A stretch of DNA of 64,000 nt from Eubacterium sp. (GTDB taxonomy: Bacteria > Bacillota > Clostridia > Oscillospirales > Acutalibacteraceae): positions 1 to 64,000 of the forward strand of contig JAFSRX010000070.1 in the NCBI GenBank assembly GCA_017445905.1. Reading direction: 5' to 3'. A model generated the notes under the pieces. The model was given only the letters and a program-made list of their open reading frames with translations. It was not told the DNA's origin and ran no database searches. Below, piece by piece: positions 34,681 through 46,200 of this stretch. The first letter of the stretch is position 1. Each line of letters opens with the position of its first letter. Position numbers and translations under genes: made by a program.

Positions 34681-34737
34681 CCTCTTTGGCTCCCTTGTTA
34701 AAGGGAGCTGTCACGAAGTGACTGAGGGATATCCTCC
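34681..34737. repeat. Intergenic palindromic repeat (GGCTCCC...GGGAGC / GTCAC..GTGAC)
   Basis: Contains GGCTCCCTT/AAGGGAGC and GTCACGAAGTGAC as two adjacent hairpins, followed by TGAGGGAT. I recall very similar sequences as dispersed intergenic repeats in many gut Firmicutes. Only this copy is seen in the window. It lies between the starts of mtaB and the divergent carboxypeptidase gene and contributes the Shine-Dalgarno bases of mtaB. Confidence 0.7.
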
Positions 34738-34814
34738 AAAATAATTTTATTTATTATATCAAATAAAATTCATTATTACAAGAATTATAGAATAATAATG
34801 TAGTGGTGATGATT

Positions 34815-35942
34815 ATGAAAAAAACAATAACATTTATATTAGTCCTGAGCATTCTTTTGGTAATTCCTGTTTATTCTTACGCAAAGGACGATAAAGTTAA
34901 AGCACAGGCTGCTGTCTTAATGTGTATGGATAATAATGAGGTGCTTTATAAGAAAAATGAACTTGAACATCTTTCTCCTGCTTCAGTTACAAAAATAATG
35001 ACTATTTTACTCGTTATGGAAGCTTTGGACAGGGGAGATATAAACCTATCTGATAAAGTAACCGCATCAAAAAATGCTGTTTCTATGGGCGGTTCACAGA
35101 TATGGCTTGAAGAGGGAGAAGCAATGACTGTTGATGAACTTCTTAAAGCAGTTGTTGTTGCAAGCGCAAACGACGCCTGTACTGCACTGGCAGAGCACAT
35201 TGGAGGTTCCAGTGAAGGTTTTGTAAAAATGATGAATGACAGAGCTGAAGAGCTTGGTTGCGAAAATACTCATTTTGAAAACTCCAACGGACTTGATGAT
35301 ACTACTAAAAACCATTATTCATGTGCTTATGACCTTGCATTGATTTCTTCAGAAGTATTCAAACATAAAAAAATTACTGATTACACAACAATATGGCTTG
35401 ATTCTCTGAGAAACGGAGAAACCGAGCTTAATAATACAAATAAACTTATAAATCAGTATAATGGCATAACGGGGCTAAAAACAGGTACAACTTCGAATGC
35501 TGGCTTCTGTATTTCGGCGACTGCCTGCAGAGATGATTTAAACCTTGTTGCTGTTGTTCTTAAAAGCGATACCAGTGATGATAGATTTAACACAGCCTCT
35601 TACCTTCTTGATAAGGGATTTGCCGATTATGAAGCAATTACTCCTCTTATAGACCAGAAGAAAATAACTCCTGTAAAGGTTAACGGGGGAGTGTTTAAAG
35701 AAGTAACACCCGTGGTTTCCGAAAATAATAAGATTATTACACCAAAAGGTAGTAAGGATATTGAATATGTTTATGATATAAGAAAAACTATAGAAGCTCC
35801 TATTGAAAAATCCGATGAGCTCGGATGTATAAAAATTAAGAGTGGTGAAAAAACTATTGGTGTAATAAAACTTACTTCTCCCAATTCTATTTCAAAGGTA
35901 ACATTATCTTCAATTTTTAAGGATTTGCTTTGCAAAATATAA
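34815..35942 (+). CDS. D-alanyl-D-alanine carboxypeptidase (DacF/PBP5 class)
   Basis: A 375-residue secreted S11 peptidase. The ATG at 34815 was chosen as it starts the signal peptide (MKKTITFILVLSILLVIPVYSYA) after GTGGTGA. The three penicillin-binding motifs are present: SVTK (nucleophile Ser), SAND and KTGTT. A C-terminal PBP5-like beta domain follows the catalytic domain. It trims the terminal D-Ala from muropeptides, on the outer membrane face. There is no obvious C-terminal amphipathic helix beyond SLFKDLLCKI, so membrane attachment is uncertain. DacF versus DacA/DacB is not resolved. Confidence 0.9.
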   Translation: MKKTITFILVLSILLVIPVYSYAKDDKVKAQAAVLMCMDNNEVLYKKNELEHLSPASVTKIMTILLVMEALDRGDINLSDKVTASKNAVSMGGSQIWLEEGEAMTVDELLKAVVVASANDACTALAEHIGGSSEGFVKMMNDRAEELGCENTHFENSNGLDDTTKNHYSCAYDLALISSEVFKHKKITDYTTIWLDSLRNGETELNNTNKLINQYNGITGLKTGTTSNAGFCISATACRDDLNLVAVVLKSDTSDDRFNTASYLLDKGFADYEAITPLIDQKKITPVKVNGGVFKEVTPVVSENNKIITPKGSKDIEYVYDIRKTIEAPIEKSDELGCIKIKSGEKTIGVIKLTSPNSISKVTLSSIFKDLLCKI

Positions 35943-35958
35943 TATATATAGATTTTTG

Positions 35959-35987
35959 TTGATTTTTTGAACGATATGTAGTAGAAT
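35959..35987 (+). promoter_or_regulatory. Probable pgi promoter
   Basis: TTGATT at 35959-35964, a 17-base spacer and TAGAAT at 35982-35987, 31 bases before the pgi ATG. Confidence 0.5.
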
Positions 35988-36018
35988 AATGTGCAATAAT
36001 AAAAGGGAGAATAAAATA

Positions 36019-37359
36019 ATGGCTTTAAAGTTTAATTATAAGTATTCGAGCCTTGTTGATGCTGCAGATATTGAAAACATTAGAAATAAAGCAGTAGAGG
36101 CTATTAGAACTCTTGATAATAAAACAGGCGAGGGAAATGATTTTCTCGGCTGGACTTCGCTTCCCGAAGATTATGATAAAGATGAATTTGAGAGAATTAA
36201 GAAAGCTGCTGAATATATAAAGAATAATGCTGATGTTCTTATTGTTATCGGTATTGGAGGCTCGTATCTGGGCGCAAGAGCTGTTATAGAGGCGCTTAAA
36301 TCATCTAACTATAATCTTCTTGCAAAAGATACACCGCAGATTTTCTTTATTGGTAATTCAATAAGTCCAACTTCTCTTAATGAAATTGTATCTCTATGTG
36401 AAGGCAAGGATTTATGCGTTAACGTTATTTCAAAGAGCGGAACAACAACTGAACCCGCTATTGCTTTCAGAGTTTTCAGAGAGCTGGTTAATAAGAAGTA
36501 TTCAAAAGAAGAAGCGGCGAAAAGAATTTTCTGTACTACTGACAGAGCAAAAGGAACTCTTAAAGGTCTTGCAGATAAAGAAGGGTATGAAACATTTGTT
36601 GTTCCCGATGATGTTGGCGGAAGATATTCTGTTCTTACCGCTGTTGGACTTCTTCCAATTGCAGTTGCCGGAATTGACATAGATGCTCTTATGATGGGCG
36701 CACGCAACGCCATGAAAGAGTATAGTGCCTATGACATTAATGATAACGACTGCCTTAAATATGCTGCGGTTAGAAATATTCTTTATAATAAGGGAAAAAA
36801 ACTTGAATGTTTTGTATCTTATGAGCCATCAATGGCAATGTTTAATGAGTGGCTTAAACAGCTTTTTGGCGAGAGTGAGGGTAAGGACGGAAAAGGTCTT
36901 TTTCCTGTGTCCTGTGTATTTTCAACCGATCTTCATTCTCTTGGTCAGTATATTCAGGAAAGCGGAGCGCCTTTGATGTTTGAATCAGTTGTAAACTTTA
37001 AAAATCCGCTCAGCGAATATATCATTGATGAGCAGGAAGGTAATATTGATGGACTTAACTTCCTTGCAGGTGAAAAGATGAGCACTGTCAATGATAAGGC
37101 GAGACTTGGAACTCTTCTTGCTCATACTGACGGCGGAGTTCAAAACCTTATTATTGAAGCTGATAAAATTGATGAAGAACATATCGGTAATTTAATATAT
37201 TTCTTTGAAAAAGCATGTGCTGTTTCCGGTTATATTCTCGGTGTAAATCCGTTTAATCAGCCAGGTGTTGAAAGCTATAAAAAGAATATGTTTGCTCTTC
37301 TCGGAAAACCCGGATATGAAAATGAAAAAGAAAACCTTGAAAAACAATTAGGTTTGTGA
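36019..37359 (+). CDS. pgi: Glucose-6-phosphate isomerase
   Basis: A 446-residue cytoplasmic enzyme interconverting glucose 6-phosphate and fructose 6-phosphate in glycolysis. The ATG at 36019 follows AAAAGGGAGA; a GTG 30 bases upstream has no site. Phosphate-binding and catalytic motifs are seen in [53 protein letters not shown] and, near the end, [11 protein letters not shown]. The length fits the short bacterial form. A 45-base gap to the P-loop gene downstream, without a terminator, suggests cotranscription. Confidence 0.96.
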   Translation: MALKFNYKYSSLVDAADIENIRNKAVEAIRTLDNKTGEGNDFLGWTSLPEDYDKDEFERIKKAAEYIKNNADVLIVIGIGGSYLGARAVIEALKSSNYNLLAKDTPQIFFIGNSISPTSLNEIVSLCEGKDLCVNVISKSGTTTEPAIAFRVFRELVNKKYSKEEAAKRIFCTTDRAKGTLKGLADKEGYETFVVPDDVGGRYSVLTAVGLLPIAVAGIDIDALMMGARNAMKEYSAYDINDNDCLKYAAVRNILYNKGKKLECFVSYEPSMAMFNEWLKQLFGESEGKDGKGLFPVSCVFSTDLHSLGQYIQESGAPLMFESVVNFKNPLSEYIIDEQEGNIDGLNFLAGEKMSTVNDKARLGTLLAHTDGGVQNLIIEADKIDEEHIGNLIYFFEKACAVSGYILGVNPFNQPGVESYKKNMFALLGKPGYENEKENLEKQLGL

Positions 37360-37404
37360 TACTATATATTTGTAAATAAGCTTACCTACTTAGGAGGATT
37401 AAAA

Positions 37405-37821
37405 ATGATCAAACTTATCATCGGAAACAAAGGCGCAGGAAAAACAAAGAAATTAATTGACCTTGTTAATCTTTGCGTTGAAAAGTCAGACGGAAATGTT
37501 GTTTGCGTTGAAAAAGAACCTAAATTAACTTATGATGTTTCTTCAAAAGCACGTCTTTTAGAAACTGATACATATGCCATCAGAGGGCATAAGGCATTCT
37601 ATGGATATCTTGCTGGTATCTGTGCAGGAAACTATGATGTTACTGATATTCTTGTTGATGCAACCTTCAAGATTGTAGGAAGAGAATATGAAAAGCTTCC
37701 TCAGTTTTTTGAAATGCTCACTAATCTCAGCAACGCAACAGATATTAACTTCTATTTCACAATCAGCTGCGATAAAGAAGATCTTCCTGTTGAAATATTT
37801 GATTTCTGTGAAGAAATCTAA
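37405..37821 (+). CDS. Small P-loop ATPase-like protein of unknown function
   Basis: A 138-residue protein; the ATG follows TAGGAGG. Residues 5-14 (IGNKGAGKTK) form a Walker A loop, and DILVDATFKI around residue 90 could be a Walker B-like strand. The rest shows an alpha/beta pattern without a helicase, kinase or sensor motif. Similar short P-loop proteins are common in Clostridia, some labelled as PilT-like or twitching-motility proteins by loose similarity. No function is assigned. It follows pgi and ends at a strong terminator. Confidence 0.65.
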   Translation: MIKLIIGNKGAGKTKKLIDLVNLCVEKSDGNVVCVEKEPKLTYDVSSKARLLETDTYAIRGHKAFYGYLAGICAGNYDVTDILVDATFKIVGREYEKLPQFFEMLTNLSNATDINFYFTISCDKEDLPVEIFDFCEEI

Positions 37822-37833
37822 CCTATACTAAAT

Positions 37834-37866
37834 TATTAAGGGCGGATATAATCCGCCCTTAATTAG
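37834..37866 (+). terminator. Intrinsic terminator
   Basis: ATTAAGGGCGGAT, loop ATA, ATCCGCCCTTAAT followed by TAGTTTT. Ends the pgi unit. Confidence 0.85.
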
Positions 37867-37901
37867 TTTTAGATATTTTTAATATGTTAGAAAAATAAGT
37901 A

Positions 37902-37930
37902 TTGACAAATTCCAATCTTATATATATAAT
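37902..37930 (+). promoter_or_regulatory. Consensus vegetative promoter of yceD-rpmF
   Basis: TTGACA at 37902-37907, exactly 17 bases, and TATAAT at 37925-37930. A perfect sigma-A promoter, as expected for a ribosomal-protein operon. Confidence 0.75.
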
Positions 37931-37959
37931 ACTTAGTGCAATCTTAAAGGTGAGAATAT

Positions 37960-38463
37960 ATGCAGCTGAACTTTTCTAATTTGTTTAATTTCAATAATGA
38001 ATCAATTGAAATAGATACAAAGCTATTCTTTAACGATTTTGAATACAGCACCTATAAACCACTCAAAAACGGTGTTGAAGTTAAAGGAAGAGCATATTGC
38101 AAAGCAGACGTTGTTTATATGGACCTTAACATTTCTTTTGATTTTTTCGGCATCTGCGACAGATGTGCTGAGGATTTTGAAAGAAAATATAGCTTCGAAT
38201 TAAATAAAGTTGTTGTTCGAAAGCTTGAAAATGAAGATGATGATTTCGATGATTTCGTAATCGTTGAAAACGAAGTACTTGATTTAGACGATTATGTATA
38301 TCAGGAAATTCAGTTATTTCTTCCGCAAAAAATGCTTTGCCAAGAGGAATGCAGAGGATTGTGTCCGAAGTGCGGAAAGAACTTAAACAAAGAAGAATGC
38401 AGCTGTGAAAAAGAGGTTGATCCGAGAATGGCGGCTCTTTTACAGCTTCTTGATCAAGAATAA
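37960..38463 (+). CDS. yceD: YceD / DUF177 family protein
   Basis: A 167-residue acidic protein; the ATG follows AAAGGTGAG. The DUF177 pattern includes CDRCAEDFE and, near the end, CQEECRGLCPKCGKNLN, where four Cys could bind zinc. The family nearly always precedes rpmF, as here with 12 bases between them; it has been linked to 23S rRNA maturation and ribosome assembly in plants and bacteria. The exact role in Clostridia is not established. Confidence 0.88.
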   Translation: MQLNFSNLFNFNNESIEIDTKLFFNDFEYSTYKPLKNGVEVKGRAYCKADVVYMDLNISFDFFGICDRCAEDFERKYSFELNKVVVRKLENEDDDFDDFVIVENEVLDLDDYVYQEIQLFLPQKMLCQEECRGLCPKCGKNLNKEECSCEKEVDPRMAALLQLLDQE

Positions 38464-38475
38464 GGAGGAAACATC

Positions 38476-38655
38476 ATGGCAGTACCTGCAAGAAGAACTT
38501 CAAAGACAAAAAAGAATAAGAGACGTTCAAGCGTTTGGAAGTTAAATGCTCCAACACTTGTTAAATGCCCGAATTGTTCCGAATATACTGTTCCGCATAA
38601 AGTTTGCCCAAGCTGCGGATATTATAACGGAAAAGAAGTAATCAGCAAAGACTAA
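38476..38655 (+). CDS. rpmF: 50S ribosomal protein L32
   Basis: A 59-residue protein beginning [19 protein letters not shown], the L32 signature, after AAGGAGG. CPNC and CPSC form the zinc-binding variant of L32. It sits in the conserved yceD-rpmF pair. Confidence 0.97.
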   Translation: MAVPARRTSKTKKNKRRSSVWKLNAPTLVKCPNCSEYTVPHKVCPSCGYYNGKEVISKD

Positions 38656-38666
38656 TAGTTTTTATT

Positions 38667-38697
38667 TGGCGGCTTATTGCTTATAAGCCGTCTTTAT
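38667..38697 (+). terminator. Probable terminator after rpmF
   Basis: GGCGGCTTAT, a short loop, ATAAGCCGTC and TTTATTTAT. The stem has one G-T pair and the T-run is interrupted, so some read-through into der is possible. Confidence 0.55.
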
Positions 38698-38726
38698 TTA
38701 TAATTCTGAATAAAAGAGGTGAGATT

Positions 38727-40058
38727 ATGGCAAAACCTGTTGTTGCAATTGTCGGCAGACCGAATGTTGGAAAATCAACTCTTTTTAATAAACTGATTGG
38801 TTCAAGGCTTTCCATTGTTGATGACACTCCGGGTGTCACAAGAGACAGAATTTACGGTGACTGCGAATGGCTAAATCGTTCTTTTTTACTTGTTGATACA
38901 GGGGGAATTGAACCCGATACAAATGATATTATTTTCTCGCAGATGCGCTCACAGGCAGAAATTGCAATAGATACTGCCGATGTTATAATTCTTGTAACAG
39001 ATATCAGAAGCGGTGTTGTTGCAAGCGACTATGAAGTTGCCTCAATGCTCCAGAAGAGCGGAAAGCCAGTTGTTTTATGCGTTAATAAATGTGACAAAAT
39101 CGGTGAAGTTGATCCTGAATTTTATGAGTTTTATAATCTTGGTATCGGTGATCCGTTTGCTGTATCTTCTGTTCACGGACATGGAACGGGGGATTTGCTT
39201 GATGAAGTTATAAGTCTATTACCTGAGAACTCTGATTCTGAGGAAGAGGATGAAGAGGTTATTAATGTTGCAATTATTGGTAAGCCAAATGTCGGTAAAT
39301 CATCTCTTGTTAATAAGATTAGCGGACTTAACAGAGCCATTGTTTCTGATATAGCTGGAACAACAAGGGATACAACTGATACTTTTGTTGAAAACTCATT
39401 CGGAAAATTCAATTTTATAGATACAGCGGGATTAAGACGTAAAAGCCGCATTAATGACGATATTGAAAAATACAGCATAATAAGAGCAAAAATGGCTATT
39501 GAAAGAGCTAATGTCTGCGTTATAATGATAGATGCAACTGAAGGCTTTACTGAACAGGATTCCAAGGTTGCAGGAATTGCGCTTGATCAGGGAAAAGCTT
39601 GTATTATTGCTGTTAATAAATGGGATGCAGTTGAAAAAGATAGTAACACAATGAAAGAATTCAGAGAAAAACTTGCTGTTGACTTTTCGTTTATGAGCTT
39701 TGCTCCTGTAATATTTATTTCTGCTCAGACCGGTCAGAGAATTGATAAACTGTATGAGATGATTGTTCATGTTCATTCTCAGAACTCAATGAGGATTTCA
39801 ACAGGTAAGCTCAACGAAGTTCTTTCTGTTGCTACTGCAAGAGTTCAGCCTCCGACAGATAAAGGAAGAAGGCTTAAAATATACTATATGACTCAGGCAT
39901 CAACCCGTCCGCCAACATTTGTATTCTTTGTTAACAGAGCTGATTTATTTCACTTCTCTTATCAAAGATATCTTGAAAATCAGATTAGAGAGATTTTTGG
40001 TCTTGACGGAACCCCTGTAAGATTTATAATCAGGGAGAGGGGAGAAGGAAATAAATAA
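38727..40058 (+). CDS. der: Ribosome-associated GTPase Der (EngA)
   Basis: A 443-residue protein with two tandem GTPase domains and a C-terminal KH-like domain, as in all Der proteins. Domain 1: GRPNVGKST, DTPGVTRDR, DTGG, NKCD. Domain 2: GKPNVGKSS, GTTRDT, DTAGL, NKWD. The KH-like part contains STGKLNEVL and PPTFVFFVN. Der is required for 50S subunit maturation. The ATG follows GAGGTGAG. Confidence 0.97.
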   Translation: MAKPVVAIVGRPNVGKSTLFNKLIGSRLSIVDDTPGVTRDRIYGDCEWLNRSFLLVDTGGIEPDTNDIIFSQMRSQAEIAIDTADVIILVTDIRSGVVASDYEVASMLQKSGKPVVLCVNKCDKIGEVDPEFYEFYNLGIGDPFAVSSVHGHGTGDLLDEVISLLPENSDSEEEDEEVINVAIIGKPNVGKSSLVNKISGLNRAIVSDIAGTTRDTTDTFVENSFGKFNFIDTAGLRRKSRINDDIEKYSIIRAKMAIERANVCVIMIDATEGFTEQDSKVAGIALDQGKACIIAVNKWDAVEKDSNTMKEFREKLAVDFSFMSFAPVIFISAQTGQRIDKLYEMIVHVHSQNSMRISTGKLNEVLSVATARVQPPTDKGRRLKIYYMTQASTRPPTFVFFVNRADLFHFSYQRYLENQIREIFGLDGTPVRFIIRERGEGNK

Positions 40059-40061
40059 AAG

Positions 40062-40096
40062 TATAACACGTGTATTATTGCACGTGTTATTTTTTG
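40062..40096 (+). terminator. Intrinsic terminator after der
   Basis: ATAACACGTG, loop TATTATTG, CACGTGTTAT and a T-run. Confidence 0.85.
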
Positions 40097-40097
40097 T

Positions 40098-40126
40098 TTG
40101 ACATAAATTTAAAATTACTATATAAT
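40098..40126 (+). promoter_or_regulatory. Consensus promoter of the Big_2 protein operon
   Basis: TTGACA at 40098-40103, 17 bases, TATAAT at 40121-40126: a perfect sigma-A promoter. The leader to the ATG at 40265 is about 130 bases, A/T-rich, with no recognised riboswitch. Confidence 0.7.
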
Positions 40127-40264
40127 AATTTTGTACAAGTATATAAATTTACTTACACATTCTGAAATTTGCAATTTTTTCAAAATATTTGTGATGTTTT
40201 TATGCATTAAAAGTACATATAAATGTAGGCAATTAAGTCGAATAATTATTAGAGGGTGATTATT

Positions 40265-43200
40265 ATGAAAAAATCTAAAGGACTTTGCAGTATAATCAGC
40301 GTAGTAACTGCGCTATCGATTATGCTCACTTGCGTTATTCCTGCATTTTCTGCTTATGCAGACGGAGGAATTTACCACAATGATGAGATCCAGATTTATT
40401 ATCAGGATAGCGATACCATGGTTCCTGACACGGACGATGAGGGTAACTCATACAGAGAGGTTATGGTTGAAGGCGATAAGCTTCAGCTGACCTATAAGCT
40501 CATTGAAACGGGTATGCCCGATGGCGGCTCTGTTTATTGGTATAGCGATACGCCGACCCTTGTTAACGTTGACCAGACAGGTCTTGTTCGTGCTTTTGAT
40601 TCTTCAAAGGGAGCGGCTATTCAGACCTGGATAGACAGCAGCGTTAAAACAATTCCGCTTATCGGAGGCGCAATCGGTTCTCTTATTGAGGGTGCACTCT
40701 TTAATGATGTTGTTGATCTTGATTCAATGGACACGGACCAGATTGTTTCTGTTCTTAAAATTGCTTTCGGTAATAATTCATATGCCGATAGCGTTTTAGA
40801 TTCGCTTCAGAATTATCTTGATTCCTTAAATTCAATTATTCACTGTCAGCTTAAGGATGCACAGGGTAATGTTGTTTGCGAGGATACTGTTAAAATTCAG
40901 GTCAAAAAGAATGAAGCGTGGTATGCAAACTTCCTTCCTAACGGAACACATATAACAAATAAAGAGGAAGTCAGCACAACTGTTGCAGTTGGTTCAACTG
41001 TTCAGTTAACAGCAATAACAACGCCTCTCAGACTTCACTATGGTGTTAACTACAGCATAAGAAGCTCCTCTATTTTCAATAACGGCGCTGAAATTGCAAC
41101 TGTTGATGAAGACGGATTTGTTACCTTTACAGGAACAGGTACTGTTACCGTTACAGCCTCACCCGATTCAGAGGATGTTCTTGAAGGCGTTAAAAAGATG
41201 CTTATATTTATCGACGGAATGCTTGATTCTGCCGAGGGCATGGATACGGACGCAGTTGCAGATGTACTCATTAACTATCTTGGCGTTAATGTCAGCAAAA
41301 CTGTTTTAAAGGGCGCCCTCGATTTAATGGTTGCAGCAAGACAGAGAACTGGCGGAATTTCTGAATACCTTGAAAACTCAAACGGAACACTTCAGACACT
41401 TGCTAACTATGCGCTTCAGTTTGCTTATAACGATTCAATCACCTTTACTGTTATCGATCCCGTTCCTCTTGAGGATTTCTCTCTGAGCGGACTTTCAAGT
41501 GTTCAGGAGGGATCTCAGATTCAGCTCAGCGTAACTGATATTGTTCCCGAAACAGGGGATAAAAATGAGGTTAGATGGTCTTCTTCCAATCCTAATATTG
41601 CTTATGTTGATGAAGACACAGGCATTATAACCGGACGTGATTCAGGTGGTTCACTCAGTACCTCATCGCAAGAGGTTACAATTAATGCAACCTCGATTGA
41701 AAATCATATTTCAAGATCAAAAACAATTAAGGTAACCGGCAAAACAGGTCAGTATCTTTCAGATATTGTTATTGAGGGACCCGATTATATCGATACAAAT
41801 GAAGAATGTGATTTCACTTATACGGCTTATCCGTCAAGAACAAGTTCCTGGGACTTAACGGTTAAATGGGGTCTTGTTTCGGGCTACGATGATGAAGGTA
41901 ATGAAATAATAAGCTGGGCAACAGGTGAAACTCCTGCTGCTGATAACTTTGCTGAAATAGATAAAAACGGTCACTATACTTCTATTGGCAACGGCACATC
42001 AACGATTGTTCTTGAAGTTAAAACAGGATACGATTTAAGTGACGGAAGTTTTTATGAAATTTCTTCAATTACTAAAAAGCATGAAATCAGCAACAGCACT
42101 CCTGTTAAATCAATTAAATTATCACCCGAAAAACTAAGCAATTCTTCAACACCTGATGTTAAAGAAGTAATTGTTAACGGAGAAACAACAACTTTTGTAA
42201 CTGTTAAGGAAAGCACAGCTGCAATTCTATATAATAAAGGAATTAAAGTAAGCGCTGCCGTTAATCCTGAAAACGCTGCGAATGCTAATATTATCTGGCA
42301 TATTGATAACGATAGCTTCCAGTTTAAAAATGAAAGCACTTCTGCTAAATCAGTTGAGGTCAGGGCTAAATACGGCTCTGAAAGCGCCGCTTCTGTTAAT
42401 ATCTGGTGCGAAAGTGAGGATGGAAATGTTAAGTCCGACACTATAACCTTAGTTCTAACAAGAAATAACGCAGCATCAAATACCATTGATGGAGATGAGT
42501 TTGAAGTAGCAAGAGGAAAGTCGCTGAATGTTACTCATACAATGACCTTTGATGGCAGTTTAACAGCAAATCTTTATGCTTGTGACGACGCGCACTGGTA
42601 TTCGGATAATGAAAAGGTTTTGAAAGTTTCCGATTCATCAGACGGAAATGCAGTTATAACAGGTGTTGATGTTGGATATGCTAATCTTTATTGCGTTAGT
42701 GCAGACGGAGGATTAATTGATTCAAAGCCTGTTACTGTTGTTGCAGATAAGGATTATCTGAGCAATATTGTTAATCTCTGCGACAGAACCGTTATACAGA
42801 AAACTGATGAAAATAAAACGCTTTACAGCGAATATATGAAGAAGCTTGACAAGGCATACTTTGTTTTATATGACTATAAAATGGCTTCTCAGTCAACCTG
42901 CAACACATATGCAGATAATTTGCTTGATGTTTTCAACAGAATCGGTGCATATGTTCCTGTTGGCGGAGTAAGCATAACTTCAAGAAGAAATGAAGCTCTT
43001 GCTAAACCATATGTTTCTGTTAATGTCGGAACTCTCAGCAGCTATACTTCAAGCACATATGACTTGAACTATGCTCTTACTCCAAGCAATTCTATGTATA
43101 GCAAGATTGAATGGGTTTCTTCAAGCTCTGCTGTTTCAGTAGATAGCAGCGGCGTTTGCCGTCCAACCTCTAATAACGCATGCGCAGCTAAGATAACCTG

Positions 43201-46200
43201 CAATGTTTTTGATTATCTCGGCAATGTTATCAGCGACAGCGTTTATATTGCATTTTCAAAAACTCCTGCAACGGGAATTGAGCTTAATACATACAGCATT
43301 GAAGAGGGAAAATTTGATGAAACCTATACTTTAGGCGTAACTGTTCTTCCGAATGAAAGATTTAATTCAGTAAGCTATAGTGAAGTAGCTTTTAAATCAA
43401 GCGATGAAAGAGTTGCAAGCGTTGATGAAAACGGCGTTATCAGCTTCAACAGAGGCGGTCAGTGCGTTATTACTGTAACAACTATCGACGGTGGCTTTAC
43501 TGCTGAATGCAATGTTAATGTTGTAACAAACTTCAATAAGCTCGGGGCGCTTATTAGTTCATATGAAAGCGCTGGTTTACAGAGAACCGACTATTATCCG
43601 GCAACCTATGACGCATTTGCTGAAGTTCTTGAGGAAGCAAAGGAAATGGTTGATGAGGCAAGCGCTTCTCAGGATGAGGCTGATGCAATGTATGATAAGC
43701 TTGAGGATGCATATAATTCACTTGAAGTTTATCACTATATAACCTCAACAGAGCTTTATCTTGATGGTGAAAAAGCTGCTGATTATTATCAGGAAAAGGT
43801 TGGCTTGCTAACTTCATATACATCTGCTTCTCAGCAGATTAATGTCAGACTTTATCCATATAATGGCTCATATGAATCAATCGAATGGAGCTCATCAAAC
43901 AGTGATGTAACCGTATCTGATTCGGGACTTTGCAAGCCCGCTTCAAATAAAGCTTGCTACAGCACAATAACCTGCACAGTTACCGACCATTTTGGAAATG
44001 CTTTTGAAGATTCTGTTCATGTTTCATTTGCTAGAAACCCTGTTACATCAATTGAGCTTTCAACAAAAGAAATTTTCGGTGACATCGATGAAACAGCAAA
44101 GCTCAGCTACACAATAAGCCCGAGTTCAGCTAATATTAAAGCCGTAACCTTTGCAAGCGACAACGAAGATGTTGCAACTGTTGATGCAAGCGGAAATGTA
44201 ACCTTTGTTTCAACGGGTGCAGCAAACATTACTGTAACAACATGTGACGGCGGATTTACCGATGTTTGCTTTGTTGCAACAAAGGGTGACAGGGAAGCTT
44301 TAGATGAAGCTGTTGAAGCATACAAGGATATTAACTATCTTGATTATGAATATGAATATGGAATTGCATTTAAAGAGGCGTATGAGGCTGCTGTAACCTC
44401 TCAGACTGATTATTTCTTAAATCAGGATCAGATTGATGAGAGAGTAGAGACTCTTAATTCTGCATATGAAGCACTCAAAGAGCATCCGTTTATTGAAATT
44501 GAAGAAATAAATCTTGATTATGTAGGCAAAAATGGATACGGAACTGAAAAAGAGCGCGGAAGCGTTGATGAGAGAAATAGTGTTTCAATCAGCTTCAGCA
44601 ACGGATATTCAAATATCTTTACAACAAATACATGCGCTATAACAGCGTCAGTTTATCCTGAAAATGCAATGTATTCTAATTTGAGAATTGAAACCGTTGA
44701 TTCAACTCGTATGAGAGTTCAGACCAGCGGAGCAACAGCAACCTGCAATGCAACTCTCAGAAACGGCGGCATTGCAAATCTAAAGTTTATCTATACCGAC
44801 GCATATGGAAGAGAAACCTCAAGAACGATAACCGTTGTTATGGCTGAATATACTGTAACGGGTATTAATATTGAACAGGATGATTTCAGTGTTGTTGCAA
44901 CCGATGGTTCCGCTCAACTCACAGCAAATCTTTCAAGCGGCGGAAGCCTTAGCTTCAGCGATATTAAATGGACTTCAAGTGATGATGAAACTGCAACTGT
45001 TGACTCAAACGGTCTTGTTACATTCATCAATGACGGTGAAGTTACAATCACTGCAAGATCAGTTGACGGAGGATATACAGATTCAGTTACAATAACAATT
45101 CTTGCAGATTATTCAAAGCTTGCTGAAAAGGTTGCAGAATATGCTGAATTAATAGAAACAACAAGAGGAAAGTTTGTTTATACAAATGAATCCCTTGATG
45201 TTCTTGAAGCTGCTGTTAATGAAAGCGCAGCAATTGTTGAAGAGGCAACAGCAAGGCAGGCTCTTGTTAACGAGAACTATGATAAGCTTGTTGCGGCTTA
45301 TGAAACGCTTGAAAAGTATGTTCCTTGCGAGAGCATAACTCTTGGCTTAAGCGAGGATGAAACGAGCGCAAGTGTTGTTAATGAAGGTTATATTAGACTT
45401 TCAAACAGCTCACTCAACAATAAAACAATTAAGTTAGCTGTTGAAACATCCCCGGCTCGTTCAAGATATGAGGAAATCAGCTGGGAGAGCAGCAATTCAA
45501 ATATCAGCGTTGCAAGTGACGGAACAGTTACAAGCAACAATTCATCTTCGAAGGCTGCTCTTATAACCTGCACAGTTACTAATTATGACGGTGAAACTCA
45601 TACAAATACTATTTACGTTTCATTCGTAAGATATGGCGTAACTGGTATTTCATTCTCGGATAATGATGTATATGGTGTTTCGGGTGCTACTGCTTCAATC
45701 AGCCCAAGCATAAGCTATTCATCTTCATGGATACTTTCATCATCATATGTTTGCAATGATTGCATCTGGACTTCTGACAATCCTGAGATTGCAACAGTTG
45801 ATGAAAACGGAACAGTAACCTTTGTTTCCTTTGGTAAAGCAACAATAACCGCAACAACTATGGATGGCGGATATACTGCTTCTAAAGATGTCTATACAAC
45901 CTGGGATACAACTGCACTCAATGCTGCAATCAGCGAAGGCAGCAAAATTGAATATACTGATTACGCTTACTCATACGGAATGGATTTTAAGAATAAGTAT
46001 GAAAGCGCAGTTGCTGTAAGCAAGAATTATCTTGCGTCTCAGGGGGAGATAGACAGTGCATGCGAGCTTCTTATGGAAGCAATGAGCGCGCTTGAAGGAC
46101 ATGAGTTTATCAAACCGAATCCTGCAATTATGGTTAACGGTGAGTCAATTTCAAACAATGCTTCAATTCCTACTGATGAAAACAATCAGGTTGAAATTAA

